Assembly (NCBI RefSeq): GCF_036226925.1
Contig: NZ_CP109031.1
Location: 2,542,001 to 2,606,000, forward strand
DNA length: 64,000 nt
Direction of reading: 5' to 3'
From: Streptomyces sp. NBC_00659
GTDB lineage: Bacteria > Actinomycetota > Actinomycetes > Streptomycetales > Streptomycetaceae
The notes beneath the pieces are model-generated. The model searched no databases, was not told where the DNA came from, and saw only the letters and a list, made by a program, of their open reading frames with translations. The position numbers and the translations under genes are program-made. Position 1 is the first letter of the stretch. Every line of letters begins with the position of its first letter. Positions 33,881 through 42,611 of this stretch are shown in pieces.

Positions 33881-34690
33881 ATGCCCGCTCCCCGCACCGT
33901 TCTGCTCACCGGCGCCGCCGGCGGACTCGGCACCCTGATGCGGGGGCTGCTGCCGGAGTACGGCTACGAACTGCGCCTGCTCGACATGCTCCCGGTCGAG
34001 GGCGAACCGGAGGCGATCACGGCGGATCTGGCCGACCGGGCGGCGCTGCGCGAGGCGGTGCGGGGCGTCGACGCGGTCATCCACCTCGCGGGCATCTCCC
34101 TGGAAGCCTCCTTCGACAAGATCCTCAAGGCGAACATCGAGGGGACCTACAACCTGTACGAGGCGGCGCGCGAAGAGGGCGTACGCCGTGTCGTCTCCGC
34201 CTCCTCCAACCACGCGGTGGGCTTCACCCCCCGCCCGCAGGGCGACGACCCCCTGATCCCGGTCGGCACCCCGCGCCGCCCCGACACCTTCTACGGGCTC
34301 TCCAAGTCGTTCGGCGAGGACCTGGCCCAGCTCTACTGGGACAAGCACGGCCTGGAGACCGTCTCGGTGCGCATCGGGTCCTGCTTCGCGGAGCCGTCCA
34401 GCGTGCGCATGCTCTCGGTGTGGATGAGCCCCGAGGACGGCGCCCGCCTCTTCCACGCGGCCCTGACCGCGAAGGACGTGGGACACACGGTCGTCTACGG
34501 CTCGTCCGCCAACACCCGCCTGTGGTGGGACCTTTCGACGGCACGTGCCCTCGGCTACGAACCGCGCGACGACTCCGAGCCGTACGCCGAGAAGCTCATC
34601 GCAGAACAGGGTGAACTCGACCCCGGCAACCCGGACCACGCCCACCTGGGCGGGCACTTCACGACACACCCGCCGATCTGGCCGTACTGA
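33881..34690 (+). CDS. udh: Uronate dehydrogenase (NAD-dependent)
   Basis: A 269-residue short-chain dehydrogenase/epimerase-fold enzyme that matches bacterial uronate dehydrogenase in length and motifs: GAAGGLG nucleotide loop (11-17), VIHLAGISLE, SASSNHAVGF and the catalytic Y138-x3-K142 (FYGLSKSFGED), then RIGSCF and SVWMSPED. It oxidises D-galacturonate or D-glucuronate to the aldaro-lactone, the first step of the oxidative route that ends via KdgD and the semialdehyde dehydrogenase. It is divergent from kdgD. Identity is by pattern only, but the context is strong. Confidence 0.9.
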   Translation: MPAPRTVLLTGAAGGLGTLMRGLLPEYGYELRLLDMLPVEGEPEAITADLADRAALREAVRGVDAVIHLAGISLEASFDKILKANIEGTYNLYEAAREEGVRRVVSASSNHAVGFTPRPQGDDPLIPVGTPRRPDTFYGLSKSFGEDLAQLYWDKHGLETVSVRIGSCFAEPSSVRMLSVWMSPEDGARLFHAALTAKDVGHTVVYGSSANTRLWWDLSTARALGYEPRDDSEPYAEKLIAEQGELDPGNPDHAHLGGHFTTHPPIWPY

Positions 34691-34695
34691 CGCGG

Positions 34696-34810
34696 CCGGA
34701 ACGGTGTACGCCGGGCGGACAGCGGAACCGCCCGGCACAGGGGGCGGGCGGACAGCGGAACCGCCCGGCGCAGGAGCGGGCGGGCACCGAACGGGCCCGC
34801 CCGCTCCCGT
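34696..34810. repeat. Direct repeats after udh
   Basis: Two near-identical copies of GGCGGACAGCGGAACCGCCC plus flanking bases, followed by GC-rich inverted words. They lie in the 324-bp gap between udh and the DeoR gene; the remaining 200 bp show no gene. The repeats can each fold into small hairpins and may act in termination. Confidence 0.65.
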
Positions 34811-35014
34811 GTTCGGGCACGGTCCCTGCCCGACTCTCCTTCCTCACCCGCTCCACCCCAGGTCCGCCGCGGGCGGCCACGGCACCGAACGGGCACAGCC
34901 GGGCAGCATCGGGCCCGTAACAGGCCTGGTCAGTGGCAGACACCCGCTGTAGAACTTCCCTCAAGGGCCCACCGGGTCCGAACGGGCAGTGCGCGACGGA
35001 GCGCGAGGAAGCGG

Positions 35015-35794
35015 GTGACGGCGATGACGGCCATGACGGCGGAAGAACGGCAGCGCGAGATCGTCCGGGCCGCGCGCCGCACCGGCTCGGTCGACGTCAC
35101 CGAGCTCGCCGGCGAACTGGGCGTCGCCAAGGAGACCGTACGGCGGGATCTGCGCACCCTGGAGGACCACGGGCTGGTGCGGCGCACCCACGGTGGCGCC
35201 TACCCCGTGGAGAGCGCGGGTTTCGAGACGACGCTCGCCTTCCGTACGACGAGCCATGTGCCCGAGAAGCGCCGGATCGCCGCGGCGGCGGCCGAGTTGG
35301 CCCAGGACGCCGAGACCGTCTTCGTCGACGAGGGATTCACCCCGCAGCTCATCGCCGAAGCGCTGCCCAGGGACCGGCCGTTGACGGTCGTGACCGCCTC
35401 CCTCGCCACGGCCGGAGCGCTCGCCGGGGCCGAGAACACCAGCGTCCTGCTGCTCGGCGGCCGGGTCCGCCCCGGCACACTCGCGACCGTCGACCACTGG
35501 ACGACGAAGATGCTCGCCGGCTTCGTCATCGACCTGGCGTTCATCGGCGCCAACGGCATCTCCCGCGAACACGGCCTCACCACCCCCGACCCGGCGGTCA
35601 GCGAGGTCAAGGCCCAGGCGATCAGGGCTTCCCGGCGCACGGTCTTCGCCGGTGTGCACACCAAGTTCGGCGCGGTCAGCTTCTGCCGGTTCGCCGGCAT
35701 CGGCGCCCTGGAGACGATCGTCACGAGCACACTGCTCCCGGCCTCCGAGGCGCACCGCTACTCGCTGCTGGGCCCCCAGGTCATCCGCGTCTGA
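35015..35794 (+). CDS. DeoR/GlpR-family transcriptional regulator
   Basis: A 259-residue DeoR-type repressor: N-terminal HTH (GSVDVTELAGELGVAKETVR, then RDLRTLEDHGLVRRTHGGA, about 25-65) and the C-terminal sugar-phosphate-binding DeoRC domain (DAETVFVDEGFT, LTVVTASLATAGAL, LLLGGRVRPGT, DLAFIGANGIS, VFAGVHTKFG). It stands directly before the polyol transporter operon, 134 bp upstream, and probably controls it. GTG at 35015 has GAGGAA 5-6 nt upstream; two ATGs at 35024 and 35033 are possible alternatives. Confidence 0.9.
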   Translation: MTAMTAMTAEERQREIVRAARRTGSVDVTELAGELGVAKETVRRDLRTLEDHGLVRRTHGGAYPVESAGFETTLAFRTTSHVPEKRRIAAAAAELAQDAETVFVDEGFTPQLIAEALPRDRPLTVVTASLATAGALAGAENTSVLLLGGRVRPGTLATVDHWTTKMLAGFVIDLAFIGANGISREHGLTTPDPAVSEVKAQAIRASRRTVFAGVHTKFGAVSFCRFAGIGALETIVTSTLLPASEAHRYSLLGPQVIRV

Positions 35795-35876
35795 CTCCCG
35801 ACCCACTCCGCTCTCCACCCCGTGTGAACACCCGACTCACCCCTCCGGGGCACCCCCATGCCCCGCGCCCCCCTTG

Positions 35877-35917
35877 TCCCTCCCTTTCCTCCCTTCCCCC
35901 CTTCCCCCCCTTCCTCC
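35877..35917 (+). other. 41-nt uninterrupted polypyrimidine tract
   Basis: Only C and T on the + strand for 41 bases, ending just before the AGGAG ribosome site of the binding-protein gene. Such tracts can form triplex-type structures or leave an unstructured leader. Confidence 0.8.
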
Positions 35918-35928
35918 AGGAGTGATCC

Positions 35929-37299
35929 ATGCGAACCCCGAGCCGACGGAGGCCGCGCGCACTGCTCGTCGCGGCCGCCGCAGGGACGCTGCTCACCCCG
36001 CTCCTCTCCGGCTGCTGGACCGGAGCGGGCGGGACGGGCTCCGGCGGGAACTCCATCAACGTCCTGATGGTCAACAACCCGCAGATGGTCGAGCTGCAGA
36101 AACTCACCAGGGCCCACTTCACCCGGGAGACCGGCATCGAGGTGAACTTCACCGTCCTGCCGGAGAACGACGTCCGCGACAAGATCAGCCAGGACTTCGC
36201 CAACCAGGCCGGCCAGTACGACGTCGCCACGCTGTCCAACTACGAGATACCGATCTACGCCCGCAACGGCTGGCTGCACGAGATGGACTCGTACGTGCGC
36301 GAGGACAGCGCGTACGACGAGCGGGACATCCTGAAACCCATGCGGCAGTCGCTCACCGCCGCCGACGGAAAGCTCTACGGGCAGCCGTTCTACGGCGAAT
36401 CGTCGTTCCTGATGTACCGCAAGGACGTGTTCGCCGCGAAGGGCCTGAAGATGCCCGCGCACCCCACCTGGCAGCAGGTCGGCGACCTCGCGGCGAAGGC
36501 GGACGGCGCCGAGTCCGGCATGAAGGGCATCTGCCTGCGCGGACTGCCCGGCTGGGGCGAGGTCATGGCCCCGCTCACCACCGTGGTGAACACCTTCGGC
36601 GGCACCTGGTTCGACAAGGACTGGAAAGCGCGCCTGGACTCCCCCGAGTTCGAGAAGGCCACCAGGTTCTACGTGAACCTCGTACGCGAGCACGGCGAGT
36701 CCGGCGCCGCCCAGTCCGGCTTCGCCGAGTGCCTCAACAACATGACCCAGGGCAAGACCGCCATGTGGTACGACGCCACCTCCGCCGCGGGCCTGCTGGA
36801 GGCCAAGGACTCCCCGGTCAAGGGCAAGCTCGGCTACGTGCCCGCACCGGTCGAGAAGACCGGGTCCTCCGGCTGGCTCTACACCTGGGCCTGGGGACTC
36901 CAGAAGGCCTCGCACAACCCGGACAAGGCCTGGAAGTTCGTCTCCTGGGCCTCCGGCAAGGGATACGAGCAACTGGTCGGGGACACCACCGGCTGGTCGA
37001 ACGTCCCCGCGGGCAAGCGCGCCTCGACGTACACGAACGCCGCCTACGTCAAAGAGGCCGCGGCCTTCCAGGACATGACCCGCGCGGCCATCGAGGGCGC
37101 CCGGCCGCGTGACCCCGGCGTCCAGCCCCGCCCCGCGCCCGGCATCCAGTTCGTCGGCATCCCCGAGTTCACCGACCTCGGCACCAAGGTCTCGCAGGAG
37201 ATCAGCGCGGCCATCGCCGGACGCCAGTCCGTCGACTCGGCGCTGAACAAGTCCCAGAAACTCGCCGAGAAGATCTCCAAGGAGTACGAGGGCCGATGA
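35929..37299 (+). CDS. Polyol ABC transporter substrate-binding lipoprotein
   Basis: A 456-residue lipoprotein with lipobox LLSGC (C about residue 28) and a family 1 extracellular solute-binding domain (INVLMVNNPQMVELQKLTRA ... FTRETGIEVNFTVLPENDVR). The pattern is that of sorbitol/mannitol-type binding proteins, and the dehydrogenase in the same operon supports a polyol. AGGAG precedes the ATG. Its stop overlaps the next start (ATGA). Confidence 0.9.
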   Translation: MRTPSRRRPRALLVAAAAGTLLTPLLSGCWTGAGGTGSGGNSINVLMVNNPQMVELQKLTRAHFTRETGIEVNFTVLPENDVRDKISQDFANQAGQYDVATLSNYEIPIYARNGWLHEMDSYVREDSAYDERDILKPMRQSLTAADGKLYGQPFYGESSFLMYRKDVFAAKGLKMPAHPTWQQVGDLAAKADGAESGMKGICLRGLPGWGEVMAPLTTVVNTFGGTWFDKDWKARLDSPEFEKATRFYVNLVREHGESGAAQSGFAECLNNMTQGKTAMWYDATSAAGLLEAKDSPVKGKLGYVPAPVEKTGSSGWLYTWAWGLQKASHNPDKAWKFVSWASGKGYEQLVGDTTGWSNVPAGKRASTYTNAAYVKEAAAFQDMTRAAIEGARPRDPGVQPRPAPGIQFVGIPEFTDLGTKVSQEISAAIAGRQSVDSALNKSQKLAEKISKEYEGR

Positions 37300-38231
37300 C
37301 CGCCACGACAACGGCCCGCGTGGCCGCTCCACCCGTACGCACCCACGGACAACCGTCGGCCCGGCTGCGCGCCTGGGCCCGACGCGGACCGCTGCTCCCG
37401 GCCCTGATCTTCATGATCGCGGTGACCCAACTGCCGTTCGTGGCCACGCTGGTGATCTCGTTCTTCGACTGGAACGCCCTCTACCCGAAGGCCCGCCACT
37501 TCACCGGCCTCGGCAACTACACGGACGTGCTGACCGACGCCGACCTGCGGCACTCCGTCGGGACGACGATCCTGCTGACCGTCACCGTCGTCCTGGTCAG
37601 CCTCGTCCTGGGGCTGGTCCTGGCCCTGCTCCTCGACCGCAGGTTCCGGGGGCGCGGCATCGTCCGCACCTTGTTGATCGCACCGTTCCTGGTGGTCCCG
37701 GTCGCCGCCGCCCTGCTGTGGAAACACGTGCTCTTCAACCCCGAATACGGCCTACTGAACGGCCTGTTGCACTACGTCGGCGGCCCGCAGCCCGACTGGA
37801 TCTCGAACACCCCGCTGCTCGCGGTCGAGGCGTCCCTGGTCTGGCAGTGGACACCGTTCATGATGCTGATCCTGCTCGCCGGCCTGCAGAGCCGCGACCA
37901 CCAGCAGCTCGAGGCGGCGCGCGTGGACGGCGCGAACGACTGGCAGGTCTTCCGCCACCTCACCCTCCCCCACCTGCGCCGCTATCTCGAACTGGGGGCC
38001 CTGCTGGGCTCGATCTACATCGTGCAGAACTTCGACGCGGTCTTCACGCTCACCTCCGGCGGCCTGGGCACCGCCAACCTGCCCTACACCGTGTACCAGA
38101 GCTTCTACCAGGCCCACGAGAACGGCCTCGCCTCCGCCGCGGGTGTCCTGGTGGTGATCGGCTCCATCGTCATCGCGACCTTCGCCCTGCGCGTGGTGTC
38201 GTCCCTGTTCCGCGAGGAGGGATCCCGCTGA
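37296..38231 (+). CDS. Polyol ABC transporter permease (MalF-type)
   Basis: A 311-residue membrane protein with six segments and the coupling loop EAARVDGANDWQVFRHLTLP. It belongs to the polyol importer and is translationally coupled on both sides (ATGA upstream, TGATG downstream). No ATPase gene accompanies it, so a shared MsiK-type ATPase is likely. Confidence 0.92.
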   Translation: MTATTTARVAAPPVRTHGQPSARLRAWARRGPLLPALIFMIAVTQLPFVATLVISFFDWNALYPKARHFTGLGNYTDVLTDADLRHSVGTTILLTVTVVLVSLVLGLVLALLLDRRFRGRGIVRTLLIAPFLVVPVAAALLWKHVLFNPEYGLLNGLLHYVGGPQPDWISNTPLLAVEASLVWQWTPFMMLILLAGLQSRDHQQLEAARVDGANDWQVFRHLTLPHLRRYLELGALLGSIYIVQNFDAVFTLTSGGLGTANLPYTVYQSFYQAHENGLASAAGVLVVIGSIVIATFALRVVSSLFREEGSR

Positions 38232-39082
38232 TGAGCGCCACCGCGACACCCGCCCGCCCCCGCCGCACCAGGGGCGCCGGCCTCAGCTTGGCGGCCTGGG
38301 CACTCGGCATCGTGTTCTTCCTGCCGATCGCCTGGATGGCCCTGACGTCCTTCCACTCCGAACCGGACGCGGCGAAGAACCCGCCCGCCTTCGGCGCGGC
38401 CCTGACCCTCGACGGCTACCGGGAGTTCTTCGGCACGGGCGGCGGCGCGAGCCCCTGGCCCGCGCTGATCAACTCCACCGTGGCGTCGGTGGCCTCCACC
38501 CTCCTCGTCCTGCTGCTGGCCCTCCCCGCCGCGTACGCCCTCTCGATCCGCCCGGTGAAGAAGTGGACGGACGTCCTGTTCTTCTTCCTGTCGACGAAGA
38601 TGCTGCCGGTCGTGGCGGGCCTCCTGCCCATCTACCTCTTCGCCAAGAACACCGGCCTGCTCGACAACATCTGGCTGCTGGTCATCCTCTACACCTCCAT
38701 GAACCTGCCGATCGCGGTGTGGATGATGCAGTCGTTCCTCGCCGAGGTGCCGGTCGCGGTGATCGAGGCCGCGCAGATCGACGGCGCCCGGCTGCCGACA
38801 ATCCTGGCCCGCGTCGTCGCCCCCATAGCCCTCCCCGGCATCGCGGCGACGGCCCTGATCTGCTTCATCTTCAGCTGGAACGAACTGCTCTTCGCCCGGG
38901 TGCTCACGGGTGTGGTCGCCGGGACCGCCCCCGTCTTCCTGACCGGATTCATCACCAGCCAGGGACTGTTCCTGGCGAAGGTGTGCGCCGCGTCGCTCGT
39001 CGTCTCCCTGCCGGTGCTCGCCGCGGGGTTCGCCGCCCAGGACAAACTGGTCCAGGGCCTGTCGTTGGGAGCCGTGAAATGA
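38231..39082 (+). CDS. Polyol ABC transporter permease (MalG-type)
   Basis: A 283-residue second permease with six hydrophobic segments and the EAA loop IEAAQIDGARLPTILARVVAP. The text LSTKMLPVVAGLLPIYLFAK is typical of sorbitol/mannitol MtlG/SmoG-type permeases. It starts at the A of the previous stop (TGATG) and ends overlapping the dehydrogenase start (ATGA). Confidence 0.92.
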   Translation: MSATATPARPRRTRGAGLSLAAWALGIVFFLPIAWMALTSFHSEPDAAKNPPAFGAALTLDGYREFFGTGGGASPWPALINSTVASVASTLLVLLLALPAAYALSIRPVKKWTDVLFFFLSTKMLPVVAGLLPIYLFAKNTGLLDNIWLLVILYTSMNLPIAVWMMQSFLAEVPVAVIEAAQIDGARLPTILARVVAPIALPGIAATALICFIFSWNELLFARVLTGVVAGTAPVFLTGFITSQGLFLAKVCAASLVVSLPVLAAGFAAQDKLVQGLSLGAVK

Positions 39083-40071
39083 AGGCCGCAGTCATCGAGT
39101 CCGTGGGCCGCGCCGTCGTCGCCGAGGTCCCCGACCCGACGCCGGGTTCCCGCGAGGTCGTGGTCGAGGTCGCCGCCTGCGGCCTGTGCGGCACCGATCT
39201 GCACATCCTCCAGGGCGAGTTCGCGCCGAAGCTGCCGATCGTGCCGGGCCACGAGTTCGCGGGCGAGGTGGTCGGCGTCGGCACCCGGGTCACGGAGCTC
39301 GCGGTCGGCGACCGGGTGGCCGTCGACCCGTCCCTGTACTGCCACGAGTGCCGTTACTGCCGTACGGGCCACAACAACCTCTGCGAGCGGTGGGCCGCGA
39401 TCGGCGTGACCACCGCGGGCGGCGCCGCCCAGTACGCGACCGCCCCCGTCGCCAACTGCGTGAAGCTCCCCGAGCACGTCGCCACCCAGGACGCGGCCCT
39501 GATCGAACCGCTGTCCTGCGCCGTCCGCGGCTACGACGTCCTGCGGTCCCGGCTCGGCGCCCACGTCCTGGTCTACGGCTCCGGAACGATGGGCCTGATG
39601 ATGCTGGAACTCGCCAAGCGCACCGGCGCGGCGAGCGTGGACGTCGTCGACGTGAACCCCGACCGGCTGGCCACCGCCCGGCTGCTCGGCGTCTCCGCGT
39701 CCGCGGCGAACGCCGACGAGCTGGACCGCCCCCAGGGCTGGGACGTGGTCGTCGACGCGACCGGAAACGCGGCGGCGATCCAGGACGGCCTGGACCGGGT
39801 GGCGAAGGCGGGCACCTTCCTCCAGTTCGGCGTGGCCGACTACGCGGCCCGGGTCACCATCGACCCGTACCGCGTCTACAACCAGGAGATCACCATCACC
39901 GGCTCGATGGCCGTCCTCCACAGCTTCGAACGCGCAGCGGAACTCTTCGCGGCGGGTGTCCTCGACCCGTCGGTCCTCATCAGCGACCGCCTCCCCCTGA
40001 CGAGCTATCCCGAGGCACTGGAACAGTTCGCGTCGGGCGTGGGACGCAAGATCGTCGTCGTACCCGAGTAG
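39079..40071 (+). CDS. Zinc-dependent polyol dehydrogenase (MDR family)
   Basis: A 330-residue zinc alcohol dehydrogenase of the sorbitol/xylitol-dehydrogenase-like medium-chain family. The catalytic zinc site (CGLCGTD; GHEFAGEV) and the structural zinc cysteines (CHECRYCRTGHNNLC) are complete, and a Rossmann motif follows (VYGSGTMGLMMLELAKRTGA). It would oxidise the imported polyol to a ketose. It is the last gene of the operon and is followed by a strong hairpin terminator. Confidence 0.9.
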   Translation: MKAAVIESVGRAVVAEVPDPTPGSREVVVEVAACGLCGTDLHILQGEFAPKLPIVPGHEFAGEVVGVGTRVTELAVGDRVAVDPSLYCHECRYCRTGHNNLCERWAAIGVTTAGGAAQYATAPVANCVKLPEHVATQDAALIEPLSCAVRGYDVLRSRLGAHVLVYGSGTMGLMMLELAKRTGAASVDVVDVNPDRLATARLLGVSASAANADELDRPQGWDVVVDATGNAAAIQDGLDRVAKAGTFLQFGVADYAARVTIDPYRVYNQEITITGSMAVLHSFERAAELFAAGVLDPSVLISDRLPLTSYPEALEQFASGVGRKIVVVPE

Positions 40072-40181
40072 TGCCCCGGGAAGTGCTGATGCAGCGCCCT
40101 GGGAGACATCACGTGGCCGGAGCCCTCGGACAGTGGCTTCGTGAACCGGAGCACGCGAACCGAGGCACGCGAGCCGTGGCC

Positions 40182-40212
40182 GGTGCCCGGGCCGGTCGCC
40201 GGCCCGGGCACC
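40182..40212. terminator. Bidirectional hairpin terminator
   Basis: A perfect 14-bp stem (40182-40195 with 40199-40212) and a 3-nt loop between the convergent polyol dehydrogenase and beta-trefoil genes. Confidence 0.85.
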
Positions 40213-40224
40213 TGGTTCACGCCG

Positions 40225-40824
40225 CTACTCCATGGGCTGGAACATCCATGCCTGGCGTGCGTTGCCGACGTCGAGCGGCCGCAGGGCGAGCCTGGGCGGG
40301 AAGATCCGCAGCAGGCTGAGGTCGAGGGCCAGCTCCTGGCCGTCGACGGGGCCTCCGGGGACGACGATGTGGAAGATGCCCGGCTGCGCGCTCTGGTAGA
40401 GCGCCCATTCGCGCGCTTCGGGGAACCCGGCGATCGGCTTGTTCACCTCCGGATCGGAGTCGAAGGACAGATACGTCCCGCTCCTGAGGTTGCGCATCGT
40501 GCAGTTGCCGTTGCCGAGATTCTCCAGCTGCCACTCCTGCTCGCCGGGATTGCCGGTGGGCGGCAGCAGCACAACAGCCGTCTTGGGCTCCGACGACCCT
40601 CGCTCCATGGTGAGCATCTGCTCGCCGGGACGGGTGATCACACAGGTTCCGTTCGGTACGGAGGTCAAGGCCGACTCCACTTCTGACGTGCGGCGCCCGC
40701 GCGGACACCGCTGATCGTTCGGACCGAGGCATCCCTTCCCCGTCGGCATGCGACCAAGATCGACAAAGCCCCGCGTCACTCTCCAGGGGGACAGCGAATT
40801 CATCCCGATGTTCGATCCGTCCAC
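40225..40824 (-). CDS. Hypothetical protein, possible beta-trefoil fold
   Basis: Up to 199 residues, no signal peptide. The C-terminal 150 residues repeat the trefoil-like pattern of aromatic/hydrophobic strands (GTCVITRPGEQMLTM, QEWQLENLGNGNCTMRN, GTYLSFDSDPEVNKPI, REWALYQSAQPGIFHIVV, QAWMFQPME). This recalls ricin-B-like or I66-type protease inhibitor folds. The start is uncertain: GTG 40824 is the longest, ATG 40800 and 40749 are alternatives, and none has a clear ribosome site. Function is unknown. Confidence 0.6.
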   Translation of the reverse strand: MDGSNIGMNSLSPWRVTRGFVDLGRMPTGKGCLGPNDQRCPRGRRTSEVESALTSVPNGTCVITRPGEQMLTMERGSSEPKTAVVLLPPTGNPGEQEWQLENLGNGNCTMRNLRSGTYLSFDSDPEVNKPIAGFPEAREWALYQSAQPGIFHIVVPGGPVDGQELALDLSLLRIFPPRLALRPLDVGNARQAWMFQPME

Positions 40825-41008
40825 CGAAGGAGTGATGCGGTACCGCGCGAGCGTCGCCTGCGACCGGGGCTCCGCCCAGACCTCCGAGGACTTCCTTCAC
40901 GCACCCACCAGGAGCGAATCCGAGCGTCGGGGGCGAAGGAGGACATGGCCCCGCAACTCACCCGTTGGGTAAGGGAACGGTAAAGCGCCTCCGCTCGTTA
41001 CCCCAGGC

Positions 41009-42211
41009 ATGACAGCTATGACCCCCGGCTCGAACATCCCTCTCCCCGTCTCGCGCGTGACGGTGGACGTCACCGCCCCGGTGCGGCTCGACGTGTCGAG
41101 CCTGCTGCTCACCGCCGACGGCAAGGTGCGCTCCGACGAGGACTTCATCTTCTACAACCAGCCCACCGGCCCCGGCGTGACCTACCGCTCCGGCGGCGGC
41201 ACGGCGCCGGACGCGATCACGGTCGACACCACCGCGGTCCCCCCGGGCATCGAGAAGATCGTCGTCACCGCGAGCCCCGACGCCGCGGGCCAGTCGTTCC
41301 AGGGCATCGAGCCCACCGCGACGATCCGCAACGCGGACGACAACACGGTCCTGGCCACCTTCACCCCTCCCCAGCTGGGCACGGAAACAGCCCTCGTGAT
41401 CGTCGAGGTCTACCTCCGCAACGGCGCCTGGAAGGCCCGCGCGGTCGGCCAGGGCTACGCGAACGGCCTGGCGGGCATCGCCACCGACTTCGGCGTGAGC
41501 GTGGAGGAACCCGCCCCGGCCGCACAGCCCGCCCCCGCGGCGCAGCCGCCGGCCCCGGACCCCCGCCTCGCCGCTCCCCGGCCCCCGGCCGCTCCCCCGG
41601 TCCCGCCCATGCCCCCCGCGCCTCCGGCCACCGGCAAGATCAACCTCGACAAGGGCCGGGTCAGCCTCCAGAAGAACCAGACGGTGTCCCTGGTCAAGGG
41701 CGGCGCCCCGCTCCTCTCCAAGGTCCAGATGGGCCTCGGCTGGGAACCCGCCTTCCGCGGCAAGGACATCGACCTGGACGCCTCGGTCATCGCGTACGGC
41801 CCGCAGCGCAACCACATCGACAGCTGCTACTTCGGCAAGCTCTCGATCGTGAACGGCGCGATCAAGCACTCCGGCGACAACCTCACGGGCGAGGGCGGCG
41901 GGGACGACGAGGTGATCACCGTCGACCTCGGCCGTCTCCCCCAGGAGGTCACCGGTCTGGTCTTCACGGTCAACTCCTTCTCCGGCCAGAAGTTCACCGA
42001 GGTGGCCAAGGCCTACTGCCGCCTCATCGACGCCGCCAGCGGCGAGGAGCTCGTCCGCTTCGACCTCACCAGCGCCGAGGCCCAGACGGGCGTCATGATG
42101 GCCAAGCTGATCAAGCAGTTCTCCGGCGAGTGGGACATGACGGCCATGGGCAACTTCGTCAAGTCCCGCACGGTCCGCGGCATGGTGAAACCGGCAGCAG
42201 AGTCCCTCTGA
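41009..42211 (+). CDS. TerD-family protein with two TerD-like domains
   Basis: A 400-residue protein with an N-terminal TerD-like domain (about 10-165; RSDEDFIFYNQPTGPGVTYR), a Pro/Ala-rich linker (about 168-212) and a canonical C-terminal TerD domain (about 213-395; VSLVKGGAPLLSKVQMGLGW, then GKDIDLDASVIAY). The acidic residues bind calcium in known members. The family is linked to tellurite and stress resistance and to membrane-associated stress complexes. It appears monocistronic, and the large inverted repeat downstream may terminate it. Confidence 0.9.
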   Translation: MTAMTPGSNIPLPVSRVTVDVTAPVRLDVSSLLLTADGKVRSDEDFIFYNQPTGPGVTYRSGGGTAPDAITVDTTAVPPGIEKIVVTASPDAAGQSFQGIEPTATIRNADDNTVLATFTPPQLGTETALVIVEVYLRNGAWKARAVGQGYANGLAGIATDFGVSVEEPAPAAQPAPAAQPPAPDPRLAAPRPPAAPPVPPMPPAPPATGKINLDKGRVSLQKNQTVSLVKGGAPLLSKVQMGLGWEPAFRGKDIDLDASVIAYGPQRNHIDSCYFGKLSIVNGAIKHSGDNLTGEGGGDDEVITVDLGRLPQEVTGLVFTVNSFSGQKFTEVAKAYCRLIDAASGEELVRFDLTSAEAQTGVMMAKLIKQFSGEWDMTAMGNFVKSRTVRGMVKPAAESL

Positions 42212-42302
42212 CACCCGGACCACACCCCACCCGCAGCCGGGCCGGAGGCCACCCGAACCCACAGCCCGGCCACGACGCACCCGCAGTCGGGAACGCACGG
42301 AA

Positions 42303-42415
42303 GGGGCCGTGCCGGTACATCACATGCCCGTCGCTTACGCCCGGATCGAGCAGCGGCTCCCTCCCGGACTGAGGTCTGATCCAACGGCGACGGGCGGATG
42401 TACCGGCACGGCCCC
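42303..42415. repeat. Large inverted repeat (18 + 9 bp arms) after the TerD gene
   Basis: A perfect 18-bp arm (42303-42320 with 42398-42415) continues, after a small internal loop, into a second 9-bp stem (42326-42334 with 42387-42395), enclosing a loop of about 52 nt. It could act as terminator or as a structured RNA. No transposase is associated. Confidence 0.8.
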
Positions 42416-42438
42416 GCCCCACCCACCGGAGCCACACC

Positions 42439-42554
42439 GCACCCGCGAACGCCAGCGCAGCGAACCCGCACCCGCGAACGCCAGCGCAGCGAACCCGCAC
42501 CCGCGAACGCCGGCGCAGCGAACCGGCACCCGCGAACGCCGGCGCAGCGAACCG
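42439..42554. repeat. 29-bp tandem repeat x4
   Basis: Four head-to-tail units beginning GCACCCGCGAACGCC with an exact 29-bp period (starts at 42439, 42468, 42497, 42526). The first two and last two units are more alike. The 400-bp gap 42212-42611 holds this array and the inverted repeat, and no gene. No spacers, so it is not CRISPR. Confidence 0.85.
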
Positions 42555-42611
42555 GCACGGCCCCGGCCCACCCCCACCGGGCCGCCCCCGCCCCCGGTGC
42601 CCCCCGGAGGG

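Noticed and set aside
40834..40972. Small plus-strand gene with a GAAGGAG site (45 codons)
   Set aside because: Good ribosome-site look-alike but Arg/Ser-rich composition with no conserved pattern, partly antisense to the uncertain start of the beta-trefoil-like gene.
42303..42415. Insertion-sequence terminal repeats
   Set aside because: The arms enclose only 52 nt and there is no transposase or target duplication.
42439..42554. CRISPR-like array
   Set aside because: The 29-bp units are directly adjacent with no spacers and no cas genes are present.
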